Assembly (NCBI GenBank): GCA_026545225.1 | Contig: CM048845.1 | Span: 58,408,033 to 58,472,032, forward strand | From: Cornus controversa | Taxonomy: Eukaryota; Streptophyta; Magnoliopsida; Cornales; Cornaceae | Direction: 5' to 3' | Length of the DNA stretch: 64,000 bases | Part shown: positions 35,271-45,900 of the stretch, piece by piece | Layout of the letters: each line of letters opens with the position of its first letter | How positions within the stretch are numbered: position 1 is the first letter of the stretch | Made by a program: the position numbers and the translations under genes | The notes under the pieces: generated by a model | Told to the model about the DNA's origin: nothing | What the model saw: the letters and a program-made list of their open reading frames with translations, nothing else | The model's database searches: none

Positions 35271-36158
35271 GGGTTATAAAACCCTCCATACTATGCATAT
35301 TCAAATCATATACTCTCCGGACTAACAAATAAACCCCTGATCTAATAAAAATATCAAATAAGTCCTTCTCATTACTAGGCTGTTATAAATTGAGTAACTT
35401 GCCCTAGTGATTTAATGAAATTTAAAAGTTTAAAAATAGAAATAAGGGGCATTTTGGTCATATATAGACCTGCCAATTGATCGGATTTTGATTCAAATCC
35501 AAGCTAATAATTAAGATATGGATTGAAACATTCAATCCATATCCTAGTATGGATTATGGTCGATTCAGTCTAATAATTATCCGATCTGATATAATATAAT
35601 ATATAATATACTATAAATATATTATCTAATCCTATAATATATAATATTTACATATTACTAGAATATTTTTATCATTATTTTCTTCTTCTTCTCTCTATCT
35701 ATTTTGTCTCTCTTTATTGTTAAATAAAGAGTCAAATACGTACCCTGTCTACTAATTAGAGGTCTAAGTTCTAAAACCATGTTTTGTGTTGTTCATTGTA
35801 AAAGTTTGTTAGACGTTTATACAATCCGATTCCAGTCCGAATTCAAGTAATTACGATATGAATTGGGATATTCAATCCGATAATCCGTTCGTGATCTGAA
35901 TTCAATAATTTGTTAGTTTAACAAATCAAATATGAATTATAGTTGATCCGTTTACAGGCCTAGTCATATATATCTAATAATCTTGCACATGCTACTCACG
36001 TGCATCATTCTTGTTAATATTTGACACCAAATTGACAAATTGAGAGTACATTGGTAAAATGTTGAAAGTGTCACGGGATTTAATGAGGTTTAAGTAGTAT
36101 AGTACAAAGAGGTTATGTGATTAAATTTTATAGTACATGGGGTTTTATGAAATAACCC
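35271..36158. mobile_element. Foldback MITE starting GGGTTAT, hosting a nested MITE
   Basis: The left end GGGTTATAAAACCCTCCATA pairs loosely with the reversed right end GGGTTATTTCATAAAACCCC, and similarity continues inward. The element is split by a hAT-type MITE at 35465-35962. Without the insert it would be about 380 bp. No duplication was recognised, so the class is uncertain. Confidence 0.6.
35465..35962 (+). mobile_element. hAT-type MITE, TAGACCTG family, with perfect 8-bp target duplication
   Basis: It starts TAGACCTGCCAATTGATC and ends GATCCGTTTACAGGCCTA. The 8-bp duplication GTCATATA flanks it at 35457-35464 and 35963-35970. It is 498 bp and has no transposase. Relatives lie at 30140-30525 and 50281-50852. 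Confidence 0.9.
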
Positions 36159-36345
36159 TATACAAATAAAGCAACTATGAAGTTGATTATGACATGTAAT
36201 AATTGATAACACCAACAAAATTCTCTTTTTCATTTGATTAATTATCTCCAAGAATTTGCACAGAGCTTGAGCTTGGTTTCACACCAGATCTCAATTTGCA
36301 GCAATTTTCATCACACAAATCCACTCCTCAAGGGAAGGAAAGACA

Positions 36346-38267
36346 ATGTCATCCATGAGAAGTGGGAGAGCAACAAGGGATGCCTCTTTCAATGGGATTG
36401 TTCGAAGAATGGTGAGCCTCCCACAGAGCATCCTAGGGGGCTTCTCAAGAGCAATGGATCATGGAATAGACCTCATGGGCATAGGAGGAAGAAGAAACCA
36501 ATATATACCATCTAATTTTCCACTGCAACAACATCCACAAGAGCCTGCAATTATTCAAGAAGAGTGGGCATTTCTAGCCAGTTTCGAGCAGCAGTATGGA
36601 ACCACACATCCTTTCTTCTACGCGTGCCGGTTTGTGGAAGCTCTAAAGATAGCACAGGAAGAGCACAAGTTCATGTTCATGTACCTCCACTCGCCGGAAC
36701 ACCCCTTCACACCCTCCTTTTCTATGGAGACTTTGTGTTCAGAGGTGGTGGTACAGTTTCTTGATACAAATTTTGTTTGCTGGGCTACACTTGCAAATGG
36801 AGGAGAGGGTTTGCACATGGCTTCCACATTGAGGCCTGCAAGTTTCCCATTCTGTGCAGTAGTGGCTCCAGCTACTGGTGATAACATAGTAGTGCTTGAA
36901 CAGGTGAATTTGAAAGTGAAGACTCTACATGATTATTCTTTCTTTTCTATATAATTATACTGAAAATACTTTAATAGCGACAAAGATGATGACAATGGAA
37001 TGTATGTAACGTACGGTTACACAAAATTGTAATTTTGTGTAATAGTAGATCTAACCCTCTCTAGATTCTACAATGGCAGGAGCGTCCTCCACTGGGTTTG
37101 CCCTACTATTACACAATGCACAAAACCAAATATGAATATCGATTTGGTTCTTGTTAAGCGATTAAAATATTTTGCAAGTCTATGGTCTGCTTTCTGTGAT
37201 TGCATGACCTACAATGAAGCTATTTTTGCATCACATTGGATAATGGCAAAGCATGAGCATGAAAAGGAATAATTCAAGAAAAGCATATTGAGAAAAATGT
37301 CACAAGTGCTAAGAACAATTATTCCCATAGAAGTTGCTCTGGTGTCTCATGAAGTATCAGATCTAAGGTTAATACAAACAATTCTTTAGGAGCTAAGCCT
37401 TACTCAACCCGTGTGGAGGGGACGCTTTGCATCACGTCCCGGGGATTAGTCGGGCAAAGTCTCGGTTACCTAAAAAAAACAATTATTTCCAGAGTCTACT
37501 TACTTTAAACTATGTCAGGACTAAATAGAGAGAGGGATTGAAACAACCAGCATATACTCCTAATTTCAGATAAGCCACAGAATGGATTGTCTTGAATGAG
37601 CTTTATAACCATCTAATTTGGATAGTCCATTTGAAGCATTTTTTCATATGTTTTTGCACCAAGTAATTTGATCAAATCAATGATATACTTTTTGTACTAT
37701 GCAATGGAGTGAAATAATTGCTGTCATAATCAAGTTTTCTGTCTTCCTTGCCCTTGTATAGATGGAAGGGCCGGTTTCCCCAGCCGAATTGGTGGAGATC
37801 CTACAACGGACAATGGAGGAGCAAGGACTGGCTTTCGGCAGTGCAAGGGCCAAGGAGGAAGAAAAGAGAAGGGCAGATTCCCGGATGAGGGAAGAACAAG
37901 ACATGGCATATCTTGCAGCTCTCCAGCTAGATCAGGTCCATTTTTGTATATATATATACATGCCATGCTTTAAGTCCTAGCTCCCACTATAATGAACCAA
38001 CTCTGTTGAATTTTTCAGGAAAAAGATAGACTCAAGAATTTGCCCTCAGAAGAAAGAGTTAAAAAACAAACAGAAGATTCAAACAATGTAAATCATGAGA
38101 AGCCTAAAGAAAACCTTGCAAGAAAGCAGAACAGTAAAGTGAAAGAAGCGACCAGTGCTGCAAGAGAAACTCAACCTAAGGACATTGCAAGTAGAGGAAA
38201 GGATGCTCAAGTCACTCAGGTCTAATTATGTCACAAAATTTGTTGCAGCTTGATATATGTGATATAG

Positions 38268-38323
<56 letters not shown>

Positions 38324-38574
38324 AACTAATGGTTCTGATGATGATTGTACAGATACTGATAAGGTTTCCAAATGGGGAAAGAAGGGAGCAAAGTTTCTTG
38401 TGCACAGACAAGGTGAAGGCAATTCAGAGATACATTGATTCGCTAGGCTTGCCTGGAAATTACAGATTGATATCAACCTTTCCTAGAAAAGTTTATGGTG
38501 TTGATCAGATGGGAATGACTCTCAAAGATGCTGGTCTCCATCCTAGAGCAAGCCTGATCCTAGAGCTTCTGTGA
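36346..38574 (+). CDS. UAS/UBX-domain protein (FAF2/PUX-like CDC48 adaptor), four exons, 384 aa
   Basis: Exons are 36346-36903, 37762-37935, 38019-38219 and 38353-38574, all phase 0 with GT-AG introns. The N-terminus (RRMVSLPQSILGGFSRAMD, about residues 20-38) is amphipathic. Residues about 70-185 form a UAS thioredoxin-like domain (FEQQYG.THPFFY, EEHKFMFMYLHSPEH). The next exons give a charged helical linker (KEEEKRRADSRMREEQDMAY). The last exon is a UBX domain starting ILIRFPNGERR and containing the FPR loop (STFPRKVYG) that contacts p97/CDC48 in this family. No UBA domain precedes it, unlike full-length FAF2-type proteins, so either an upstream exon is missed or this is a UBA-less member. 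The probable role is recruiting CDC48 in protein degradation at membranes or lipid droplets, inferred from the family. Intron 1 holds a SINE-like fragment and intron 3 a (TA)n run. Confidence 0.92.
37385..37482 (+). mobile_element. SINE-like fragment in UBX intron 1
   Basis: A GC-richer patch reads CACGTCCCGGGGATTAGTCG then GGCAAAG and ends in an A-run (TAAAAAAAAC), like the 3' body of several plant tRNA-derived SINEs. The promoter half is not recognisable. The assignment rests on recall of the motif only. Confidence 0.45.
38269..38321. repeat. (TA)n microsatellite in UBX intron 3
   Basis: An uninterrupted run of about 26 TA units, ending 31 bases before the acceptor of the last exon. Confidence 0.95.
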
Positions 38575-38915
38575 TTTTATGAGTCTCTGGATGATTATGA
38601 GCGAGTGCACACACATGTATACACCTTTATACATGTATAAACATTTGAAATCATCATCTACATAGAAACTTATTCAATAGTTTTACAGCTTAATGCATAT
38701 GTGCACATTGTCTCTCCATTTCAATATGGAACTTTAAACAGCTACAAAATGCATGAGAAATGGTTGGTGCATGTATCAGATGCATTTCATCAGTCTCCTG
38801 AACTGGCTGATATATCAGCAGGTGGGAAAATGTATAATTTTCCCAGTATATCTAACTATTTGAGGGAATTGGAAAAACATATAATTAATAAATTAAGACC
38901 CGATAAGAAGAACTA
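38575..38915 (+). other. Probable 3' UTR and downstream of the UBX gene
   Basis: The 3' UTR probably lies in the first 100-150 bases. The open frame at 38701-38916 starts with GTG, not ATG, has no known domain, and is probably chance. Confidence 0.5.
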
Positions 38916-39050
38916 ATGGGCATTAGCTCATATGGTATGGGCTTTTCTTCTTCTCAGAGGGAAGTTGAATGCTCGAGCTTCTTAGGGGTAATATTGTGGG
39001 TGTGTACGCGTTTAGTTGAACTTTCGAAAAATAAAAAAAATGATATTGAG
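38916..39050 (+). mobile_element. Possible tRNA-derived SINE
   Basis: The stretch has an A-box-like TTAGCTCATATGG, a weaker B-box-like GTTGAATGCTC about 40 bases later, a GTGGGTGTGT block and an A-rich tail. The layout resembles plant SINEs, but the B box is poor and no target duplication was seen. Confidence 0.35.
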
Positions 39051-39349
39051 ATTTTTCTTAAAAAATGATAACAGTTTCATACAAAATAGTGAGTGAGAAG
39101 AAATTTAAAGATTTGGTAACAAGAAGTGGGAAGTCTAAAATAATAAAGAAGCCATGAGAAAAGAGATGTAAATGAAGTAGGAGAATACCTAAAATAAAAC
39201 ATAAAATCTAGTATGCATTGTCCCTAATCCCTATCCAAATGAAAATCAAATCAAGTGATATTATGTTTTAAATTTTCTTCAATTCCATTAATTTCAATTC
39301 TAAGATATCAATTTCATGCAATCGAACATAGCCTTGACAAATTGTAACA

Positions 39350-39452
39350 CAAGTTTTAATCTGCTAATTGCCAACATTACGAGTATGCCTATTATATGTC
39401 AATGACTGCGGAGGCATACTCGTAATATTGGCAATTAGCTGATTAAAACTTG
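39350..39452. repeat. Short hairpin with 41-bp arms
   Basis: Arms 39350-39390 and 39412-39452 are reverse complements with two mismatches, separated by 21 bases. The shared core is CTAATTGCCAA.ATTACGAG. The size fits a miRNA-like or siRNA precursor, or a tiny foldback MITE. I see no known mature miRNA sequence in it. Confidence 0.85.
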
Positions 39453-40014
39453 TTTTAACTTTTTCAAATCAATAAAATAGATATTTAAATTTTGTTAAGT
39501 TAGTTTTGTAATTCTTAAAAAAAAAAAAACAATGCATTAAATGAATGTTTCAATCTCAAAGTATGGCACTTATTATGGTTTATGGAAGAGGGAGTATATA
39601 TTTAAAGTTAAAAGACTAAAATAGAAAACATAATAGATTCCACTAACATTTGTTAATAAAATGTACTAGCAAGTTAATTGGTGCCATTTCCCGAACTACT
39701 TAGCTCTGACTCAAAACTCCTGCACTTCTATAGAATTTCAACTATTTAAGGAGCACGTATTTAGTCTAAGACATATAATTATTTTAAATAGGTGTCGCTC
39801 TTGAGCTTTACATACTCTAATTTTGTGCACGTTCTCACTCTGTCACTCTCTCTTTGTGACATAAAATTTGCTTTTTTCACACTTTCTATCCTGTTCTGTG
39901 TGACTTGACATTTAACATGTATACAAGTTTTACAACATCGTCGTCAGTTTATAACAAGTCATACCTCAATGTGTTAATTGTTATTAAGACAAATCTTGCA
40001 GTGTTGTCAGTTCC

Positions 40015-40858
40015 TTAAATTACACTAACTTTTCTTGAAGTTTAAATAAATTACACACAGCTAGAACGTTTGAGGTTTATTATTTTCATCTCCCTTGAGG
40101 TTTGGCGCATGTACTCAACGACACCCATGGCTTTTTTTTTTCTTTCCATTTGAACTGTTAACCAAAATTTAAAAAATGACTATTTTGCCCTTCCCTTCAA
40201 TGATGTTGGATAAATTACACTGACCTCCTTGAAGTTTGGTCAAATTACACATGGGTAAAGTGTTTGATAGTTATTACTTTGACATTCCCTAAACCCGTTA
40301 GCAACTAATAGACGTTAAAATTGATTATGAAAAGTCAGTAATGCCCTTAAATTATAATAATATATTATAGTGCAAATATTTGTAAAATAGAAACATCTTT
40401 TATGCCCTTCAATTAAATATAACTTGCGTCAAGCCAGTTGTAAAGCAAACTCTCTCTCTCTCGTTCTATCAGATATATATGTATATGCATATATATCTAC
40501 AAATATGATTGAGCCGAAAGTTAGGGTTTTCGTTTCGATGATGGTGCTAGGTGATAATGTCAATGATGGTGGCAATAGCTCTTCGTTTTGCTCCTCATAC
40601 AAACCACTATTGCCACCAACATGCTTTGAAGGGTAATGTGGGTGATTATTATTCTCTTTTCATATAAGGGAAGGGCAATATAACCAATTTCTAAAATTTT
40701 GTTCACGATTTTGACGAACAGAAAACGACAAGGGTGTCATTGAGTACACGCGCCAAACCTTAGGAGAGATCAAAGTAATAAATATCAAACGCTCTACTAG
40801 TGTATAGTTTGACAAAACCTCAAGGGAGGTTAGTGGAATTACCCATGATATTTTAATT
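40015..40858. mobile_element. Long-TIR MITE (Mutator-like), arms about 190 bp
   Basis: The left arm (about 40015-40205) starts TAAATTACACTAACTTTTCT and includes GAGGTTTGGCGCATGTACTC and TTGCCCTTCCCTT. The right arm (about 40662-40858) is its reverse complement with moderate divergence. Inside, from about 40208, is another end-like stretch (ATAAATTACACTGACCTCC). It has no transposase. The frame at 40424-40636 is probably chance. Confidence 0.65.
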
Positions 40859-41061
40859 AAAATATTAAAGGTAAAAATGACATTTTGCACTATAACTTAG
40901 GCTCAGTTTGGATAGATACGAGAGAAGAAAAAAAAGGAGAGGATAACAATAGTTATGAGAGAAAAGAAAGGAAAGGAGATAATAGCAATAAACTCTATTC
41001 ATGTTTGGATATATAAGAAAAAAAAATAAAGGAGATAATAGTATTATTGTTTGGATAAGAT

Positions 41062-41333
41062 AAGAGAGAAAAATGATAACGACCAAATTACTATCATATC
41101 ATTTTATATTTATAGGACATGAGTGAAATAACAATTTTTATTTTTTAATTGTTGAGAACAGTTTCAAAATTATGAATGTAGTACTACTTAAACACTAACA
41201 TAAGAGAGAAAAATGATAATGACCAAATTACTATCATATCCTTTTATATTTATAGGACATAAGTGAAATAACAATTTTTATTTTTTAATTGCTGAGAGTA
41301 GTTTCAAAATTATGAATGCAGTATTACTTAAAC
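41062..41333. repeat. Tandem duplication of about 135 bp
   Basis: Two head-to-tail copies share AAATTACTATCATATC, TTTTATATTTATAGGACAT and TATGAATG.AGTA.TACTTAA with a few substitutions. They lie inside the Tourist-like element. Confidence 0.88.
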
Positions 41334-41374
41334 ACTATCCCTCCTTATCCAAACACAACATGACATATCATCAC

Positions 41375-41886
41375 CTAGAAAGCACGGACACTTCACCGAG
41401 GGTGCCGTACCCGTGTCGGACACTCGGACACTCCGCGGACACGTGTCGGACACTTCGTACCCGTGTCCTGACATTTTTCTTTTTATGACACTTCTCGGAC
41501 ACTCCTCGAAGATGTATCGGACACTTCATAGCAGTAATGTATATTCAAATATTTCGAATGAAAATTAAATGATACTAAATTATGATTAAAATCTAAGCTA
41601 AATATATATAGAAAACACCATAAGTTTGGTTCTTTAATTTATTTTAATATATTTGTTTATTTTTGTTTATAAGTTTGTTTGGTTTTTAATTGTTTGATGA
41701 TGAATTGAAGTATTTATGTAATGTAGTATTTTTTTTATTGAATAATTAATATATATTAATATATTATATTATTATTTTATAGCCGTATCCTCGCCGTATC
41801 CGTGTCCTATTTTTTTAAAATTTCTCGTATTGCTGTGTCCGTGTCGTGTCGTACCCGTGTCTCGTGTCCGTGTCCATGCTTCCTAG
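41375..41886. mobile_element. hAT-type MITE, CTAG family, perfect 8-bp target duplication
   Basis: The left end CTAGAAAGCACGGACAC pairs with the reversed right end CTAGGAAGCATGGACAC. Target duplication ATCATCAC is at 41367-41374 and 41887-41894. Subterminal regions are dense in CGTGTCC/GGACACG words, typical of transposase-binding repeats. It is 512 bp with no coding frame. Confidence 0.92.
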
Positions 41887-41943
41887 ATCATCACCTTTCT
41901 TTTCTCTCCTTATCCTTCCAAATCCCTCAATCCAAACGGAGCC

Positions 41944-42095
41944 TTAAAGTTTGTTAGAGGTTCCACCCGTGTGTAATTTGACCAAATCTTAAGGGAGTTC
42001 AGTGCAATTTATCTTATAATTTATTCAAAGAAATATTTATTTATTTATTTATTCTAGCAAGAAATTCACCCAAAAAATAACAATAACAATAAATT
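41944..42095. other. Outer MITE debris
   Basis: GTGTAATTTGACCAAATCTT and GGGAGTTCAGTGCAATTTAT here are the reverse of the stretch at about 40208-40250. This suggests an outer element interrupted by the Tourist-like insertion. The pairing is imperfect and I could not fix its limits. Confidence 0.45.
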
Positions 42096-42810
42096 CAAGG
42101 CAATTTTAAAAAGGTGTAATAAGCCCTCATACGTTATATTTTGGATCAGATCACACCCTCACCTTTGCAAAATTGAGCAAAGTACCTCATTTTACACATA
42201 TTTTACTTTTCTATGACCATTTTACCCTTTCCATTATTATAAAAAATAAAGAACAATAGAGAGTAAAGAGATTTTTTTATATTAAGTTTTTTTTACCTTA
42301 ATAAAAAAAAAAAGATGAGTTTTTTTCGGGAAAATAATTTTCAGAAAAAAAAAACTAAAAATGCACAATTACATAACAAAATTTTTTGGATTAATTTTTT
42401 TGGGTTTCGAAAAAATTTCCATTAGAAAGAGAGGAATTTTTTTATATTAAGTTTTTTTAACTTAATAAAAAAAAATGAGTTTTTTTCCGGAAAAAAAAAT
42501 TATGGAAATAATTTTAGGGGAAAAAAACTAAATATGCACAATTACTTAATAAAAAATTTCAAATTTTTTTTTTCGGAACTTTTTCCGTTAGAAAGAGAGA
42601 ATTTATGAAAGTAAAATAATTTTTGAAAAAAAAATCCTGTAATTTTTATTATTGTGCATATTTAATTTTTTTTTCAAATTTTTTTTTTGAAAAAAAACTC
42701 CTCTTTCTTTATTAAGGTAAAGAAAAATTTAACATAAAAAAAAAAATAACTTTGGAAAATTTTTCTGAGAAAACAAAAAAAAAATTATTTCAAAAATTTG
42801 TTATTACTTA
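42096..42810 (+). mobile_element. Truncated copy of the GGCAAAAGG long-TIR MITE
   Basis: The left side (AAAAAGGTGTAATAAGCCCT, CACCCTCACCTTTGCAAAA, CCATTTTACCCTTTCCATTA) matches the left arm at 31384-31555. It is followed by similar A/T-rich blocks. The right inverted repeat is missing. It ends about 115 bp before the SEC14-like start codon, so it occupies that gene's upstream region. Confidence 0.68.
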
Positions 42811-42926
42811 ATTAGCATTACGAGAGTAACCTTGCAGCTACAACTCGACCCCAAATCGACTATCGTCGTCATTCCTCATCTGCAACTCTACTGGAAGCAC
42901 CCAAAACAGTTGTGGAAAAGAGGAAA

Positions 42927-45900
42927 ATGGCGCTACGCCTGAGCCCTCTTCTTCGTCACCATTTCGCTCCCACTCTCCGTTCCATCAAGCTCAGTTCATT
43001 CCGCAATTTCTCCATTCACAACCATCTCTCACACCCAAATGACTCCCATAAGGTACCCATTTCTCTCTTTTCTTTAGCTGTTAATTGTGTGTGTTTTTGT
43101 ATAAATTAATGGCACTGATATTTCTATATCCATCTGGGTTTTGATTTGTGTTGTTTAACTTCACACTATATATATATATATTTATATTTTTGCCCTATTT
43201 AGATTGCTGACAAAAATTGAAGCAACAGAAGTTGAAATCTGGGGTCTTTGTGTTTTCTTTTTTCGAATATGAGGGATACGATTAACCACATGTAGTTGCA
43301 ATAGGCACTTCAGTTGGGAAAATTTATTCTTTGATTTTCTTTCAGTTTCTCCATCATTCAAGAGGATGTTTATAACCTGGGAATTATTTACTTCGCATAA
43401 GTTCGGTTCCTATTAGTTATACAGTCTGAATTTATGCTATGGTGGTGTTATTTCAGTTCCATTGTAAGTTTACTTTTGTGTTATTAGTCCAGAGGCAATA
43501 CTTTATCAAGGGGTTCATGTAAAAGCTTGTGCTGTTAAGTATGAGAAAATGTAGATTCGAGTTGCAAGATAGTCACTTTGTGCACACGATGCTAAAGGTT
43601 AGGTTGTTTGCCCACCCCAGCGCCATCTATTAACTAGGACCACATTGGGTGATGGTAGAAGTGCTAGAAGCAGCCCCATTCTTCACGTGAATTTCCAATT
43701 TAAGCTCTGTATAGATTGAATAGGAGTTGTGAACGAACCCCGTGTATAATGGACTATGTGGGTATGTCTGTGTATAATGGGGATTTTGTAAAAATTAAGG
43801 CTCTGTTGATATAATGAAACCTTAAATCTTGTGGATGACTTGACCAAACTTTCGCTAATATAGCATTTGCAGCACAAGAACTGCACATGACAATCAGGTG
43901 GTTGTTCACATTTCCTTTATTCAGTGAGATTGCATTGAATTCTATTAATAATGCATTTGTGATCTTCATCTGAGCTTTGGTGGAACTTTATAGTCTATGC
44001 CGTTCTTAAACTTGCAGCTAGTGATGGAAGTAAAAGAGAAGCTTGAAAAAGATTATTATAGTCTTCCTATCGGCAAAAATGGAAGAGATGATGAAGACAT
44101 GATCCTTTGGTTTTTGAAGGACAGAAAGTATTCTGTTGAAGATGCTGTATTAAAATTGACTAAAGCTATTGTATCCTTGTCCTGTAGATTCATGCTTTTA
44201 GGATGTTAATTGATCAAAAAGAGTCTTTGCATAATCATGACCTGAATGTTCTAATTTGACTATCATTTGGTAATTTGGTTTACAGAAAAGTTCAAACTTC
44301 TTGCTAGGTGAATTTGAATTAACTGAACACATACTCAAGGAACCTCAATCCTCTGGAGGGGGAAAGATACCTGGCTTCATTTAATTTGTTATTGGATTCT
44401 CAAGATTCCTTTATTATTTGCATTTTAAGAACAAACTTTTGAAACTTTTAAGAACTAGCTTCAGCTGCACCAGTTGTTGCCTAAGAAAGATGAAAGGATC
44501 TTTAAAATATTGTGGCTCCTGTTGTTATATGATTGTATATATTGTTCTCAAGAATGAAAAAATTGGTAGTTTCGGTGAATATTATTTCAGTTTTCCTTCT
44601 ACCTTATAAGAAATGGCGTGAAGAATTTGGTGTGTCAAAATTGTCAGAAGAGTCAGTGAGAAGTGTAGCTGAAACCGGAAAAGCTTACGTGCATGACTTT
44701 CTTGATATCTATGACAGACCAGTGCTAATAGTGGTGGCATCCAAGCATTTTCCTGAAGTAAGTCTAAAACTTAAGTTATCTACTCTCCTATTGTCTTATT
44801 TTTTGGCCTTTTTTTTTTCCTAGTTATTTTTTGGCCTTTTCTCTTTAGTCTAAGAAGCTACTGTCTAAATTAAGCTTTGTTTTTCAAAAATTTAAAATTA
44901 GAAGTGTTTCTGCCTGAAAACAATTCATCCTAGCATCGATTCTTCTGAATGGCAGGCCCATGGATCATCACTAAAAGACCATGCAAGGGTATGCAGCGTA
45001 TGCTTGTGCATGATTTGGTGGTGTGGAAAAAAAAATCCGATTAAATTCAGAGAACACAACCTGCCCCATTTCTGTTAAAAATTATTTATGTTCTCCCACT
45101 ATTTATTGTCCGTTTTTAGTATTCATCAAGTAACCTGAGATATTAGATTCTTTTAATTTGAAGTTTCACTTCTATTCACCACATTTATGTTGGAGAAGTA
45201 GTAATATTTACTTTTAACCTTTTTGTGTCTTTTTACTATCGTCTTGCTTTCTCTAGCTTGAATTCTGATAGCTGTGTAAAAATGAATTGGCAACAGGTGC
45301 AGGATCCTTCTGAGAATGAGAAGCTCTGTGTGTTTTTTATTGAGAAGGCATTGAGTAGACTCCCTGCTGGAAAAGAAGAAATACTTGGAATATTTGATCT
45401 CCGGGGTTTTGGTCCTGAGAATGCGGATCTTAAGTTCTTGATATTTTTGGTAATTTCTATTGACTATCTGCTGATCATGTTTTAGACATATTTTATTTTA
45501 ATTAATATTGCATCCAAACTGAGTTCAGAACTAATTCCTCATTATATTGGGGCAACAAACTGATGAATTTTGCAGTTAACCAAGAGACTTTGATGACATA
45601 TATGTCTTTAAAATGTGAGCAATTTTCATTTATTGTTGTTGTTGTTGTGTTAATGATGATGATATTGGTTATTAACTTTTCTTGTGGTCATGCCATTATC
45701 ATTGCTGCTGCTATTACCAAAAAGATCATTGACATCGTCAGTTTCAGATTCATTAACTACTTCTTCGTTCCTTTAACTTGGCAAGTGTATTATCGCAAAA
45801 TTTCTTTGTATATTAATAAGTTTATTTCTCGTCAATCAATTGGCGCTGTTCAAATGCTGCTTTTAGTGGAAAATATTATATTCTATCAATTTGGATGGTC

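Larger units (their letters stand above)
40900..41943. mobile_element. Tourist-like (PIF/Harbinger) MITE with TTA duplication, hosting a nested hAT MITE
   Basis: Ends are GGCTCAGTTTGGAT and, reversed, GGCTCCGTTTGGAT, flanked by TTA at 40897-40899 and 41944-41946. That is the 3-bp duplication typical of PIF/Harbinger elements. The interior carries a tandem duplication of about 135 bp (about 41062-41199 and 41200-41333). A hAT-type element sits at 41375-41886. Confidence 0.85.

Noticed and set aside
38701-38916. 71-aa frame downstream of the UBX gene
   Set aside because: It starts at GTG and no domain is recognisable; more likely 3' flank.
44418-44609. Frames inside SEC14-like introns (also 45563-45949 and 45895-46040)
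   Set aside because: They lie between exons whose joined translation is continuous with the family, so they are intronic.
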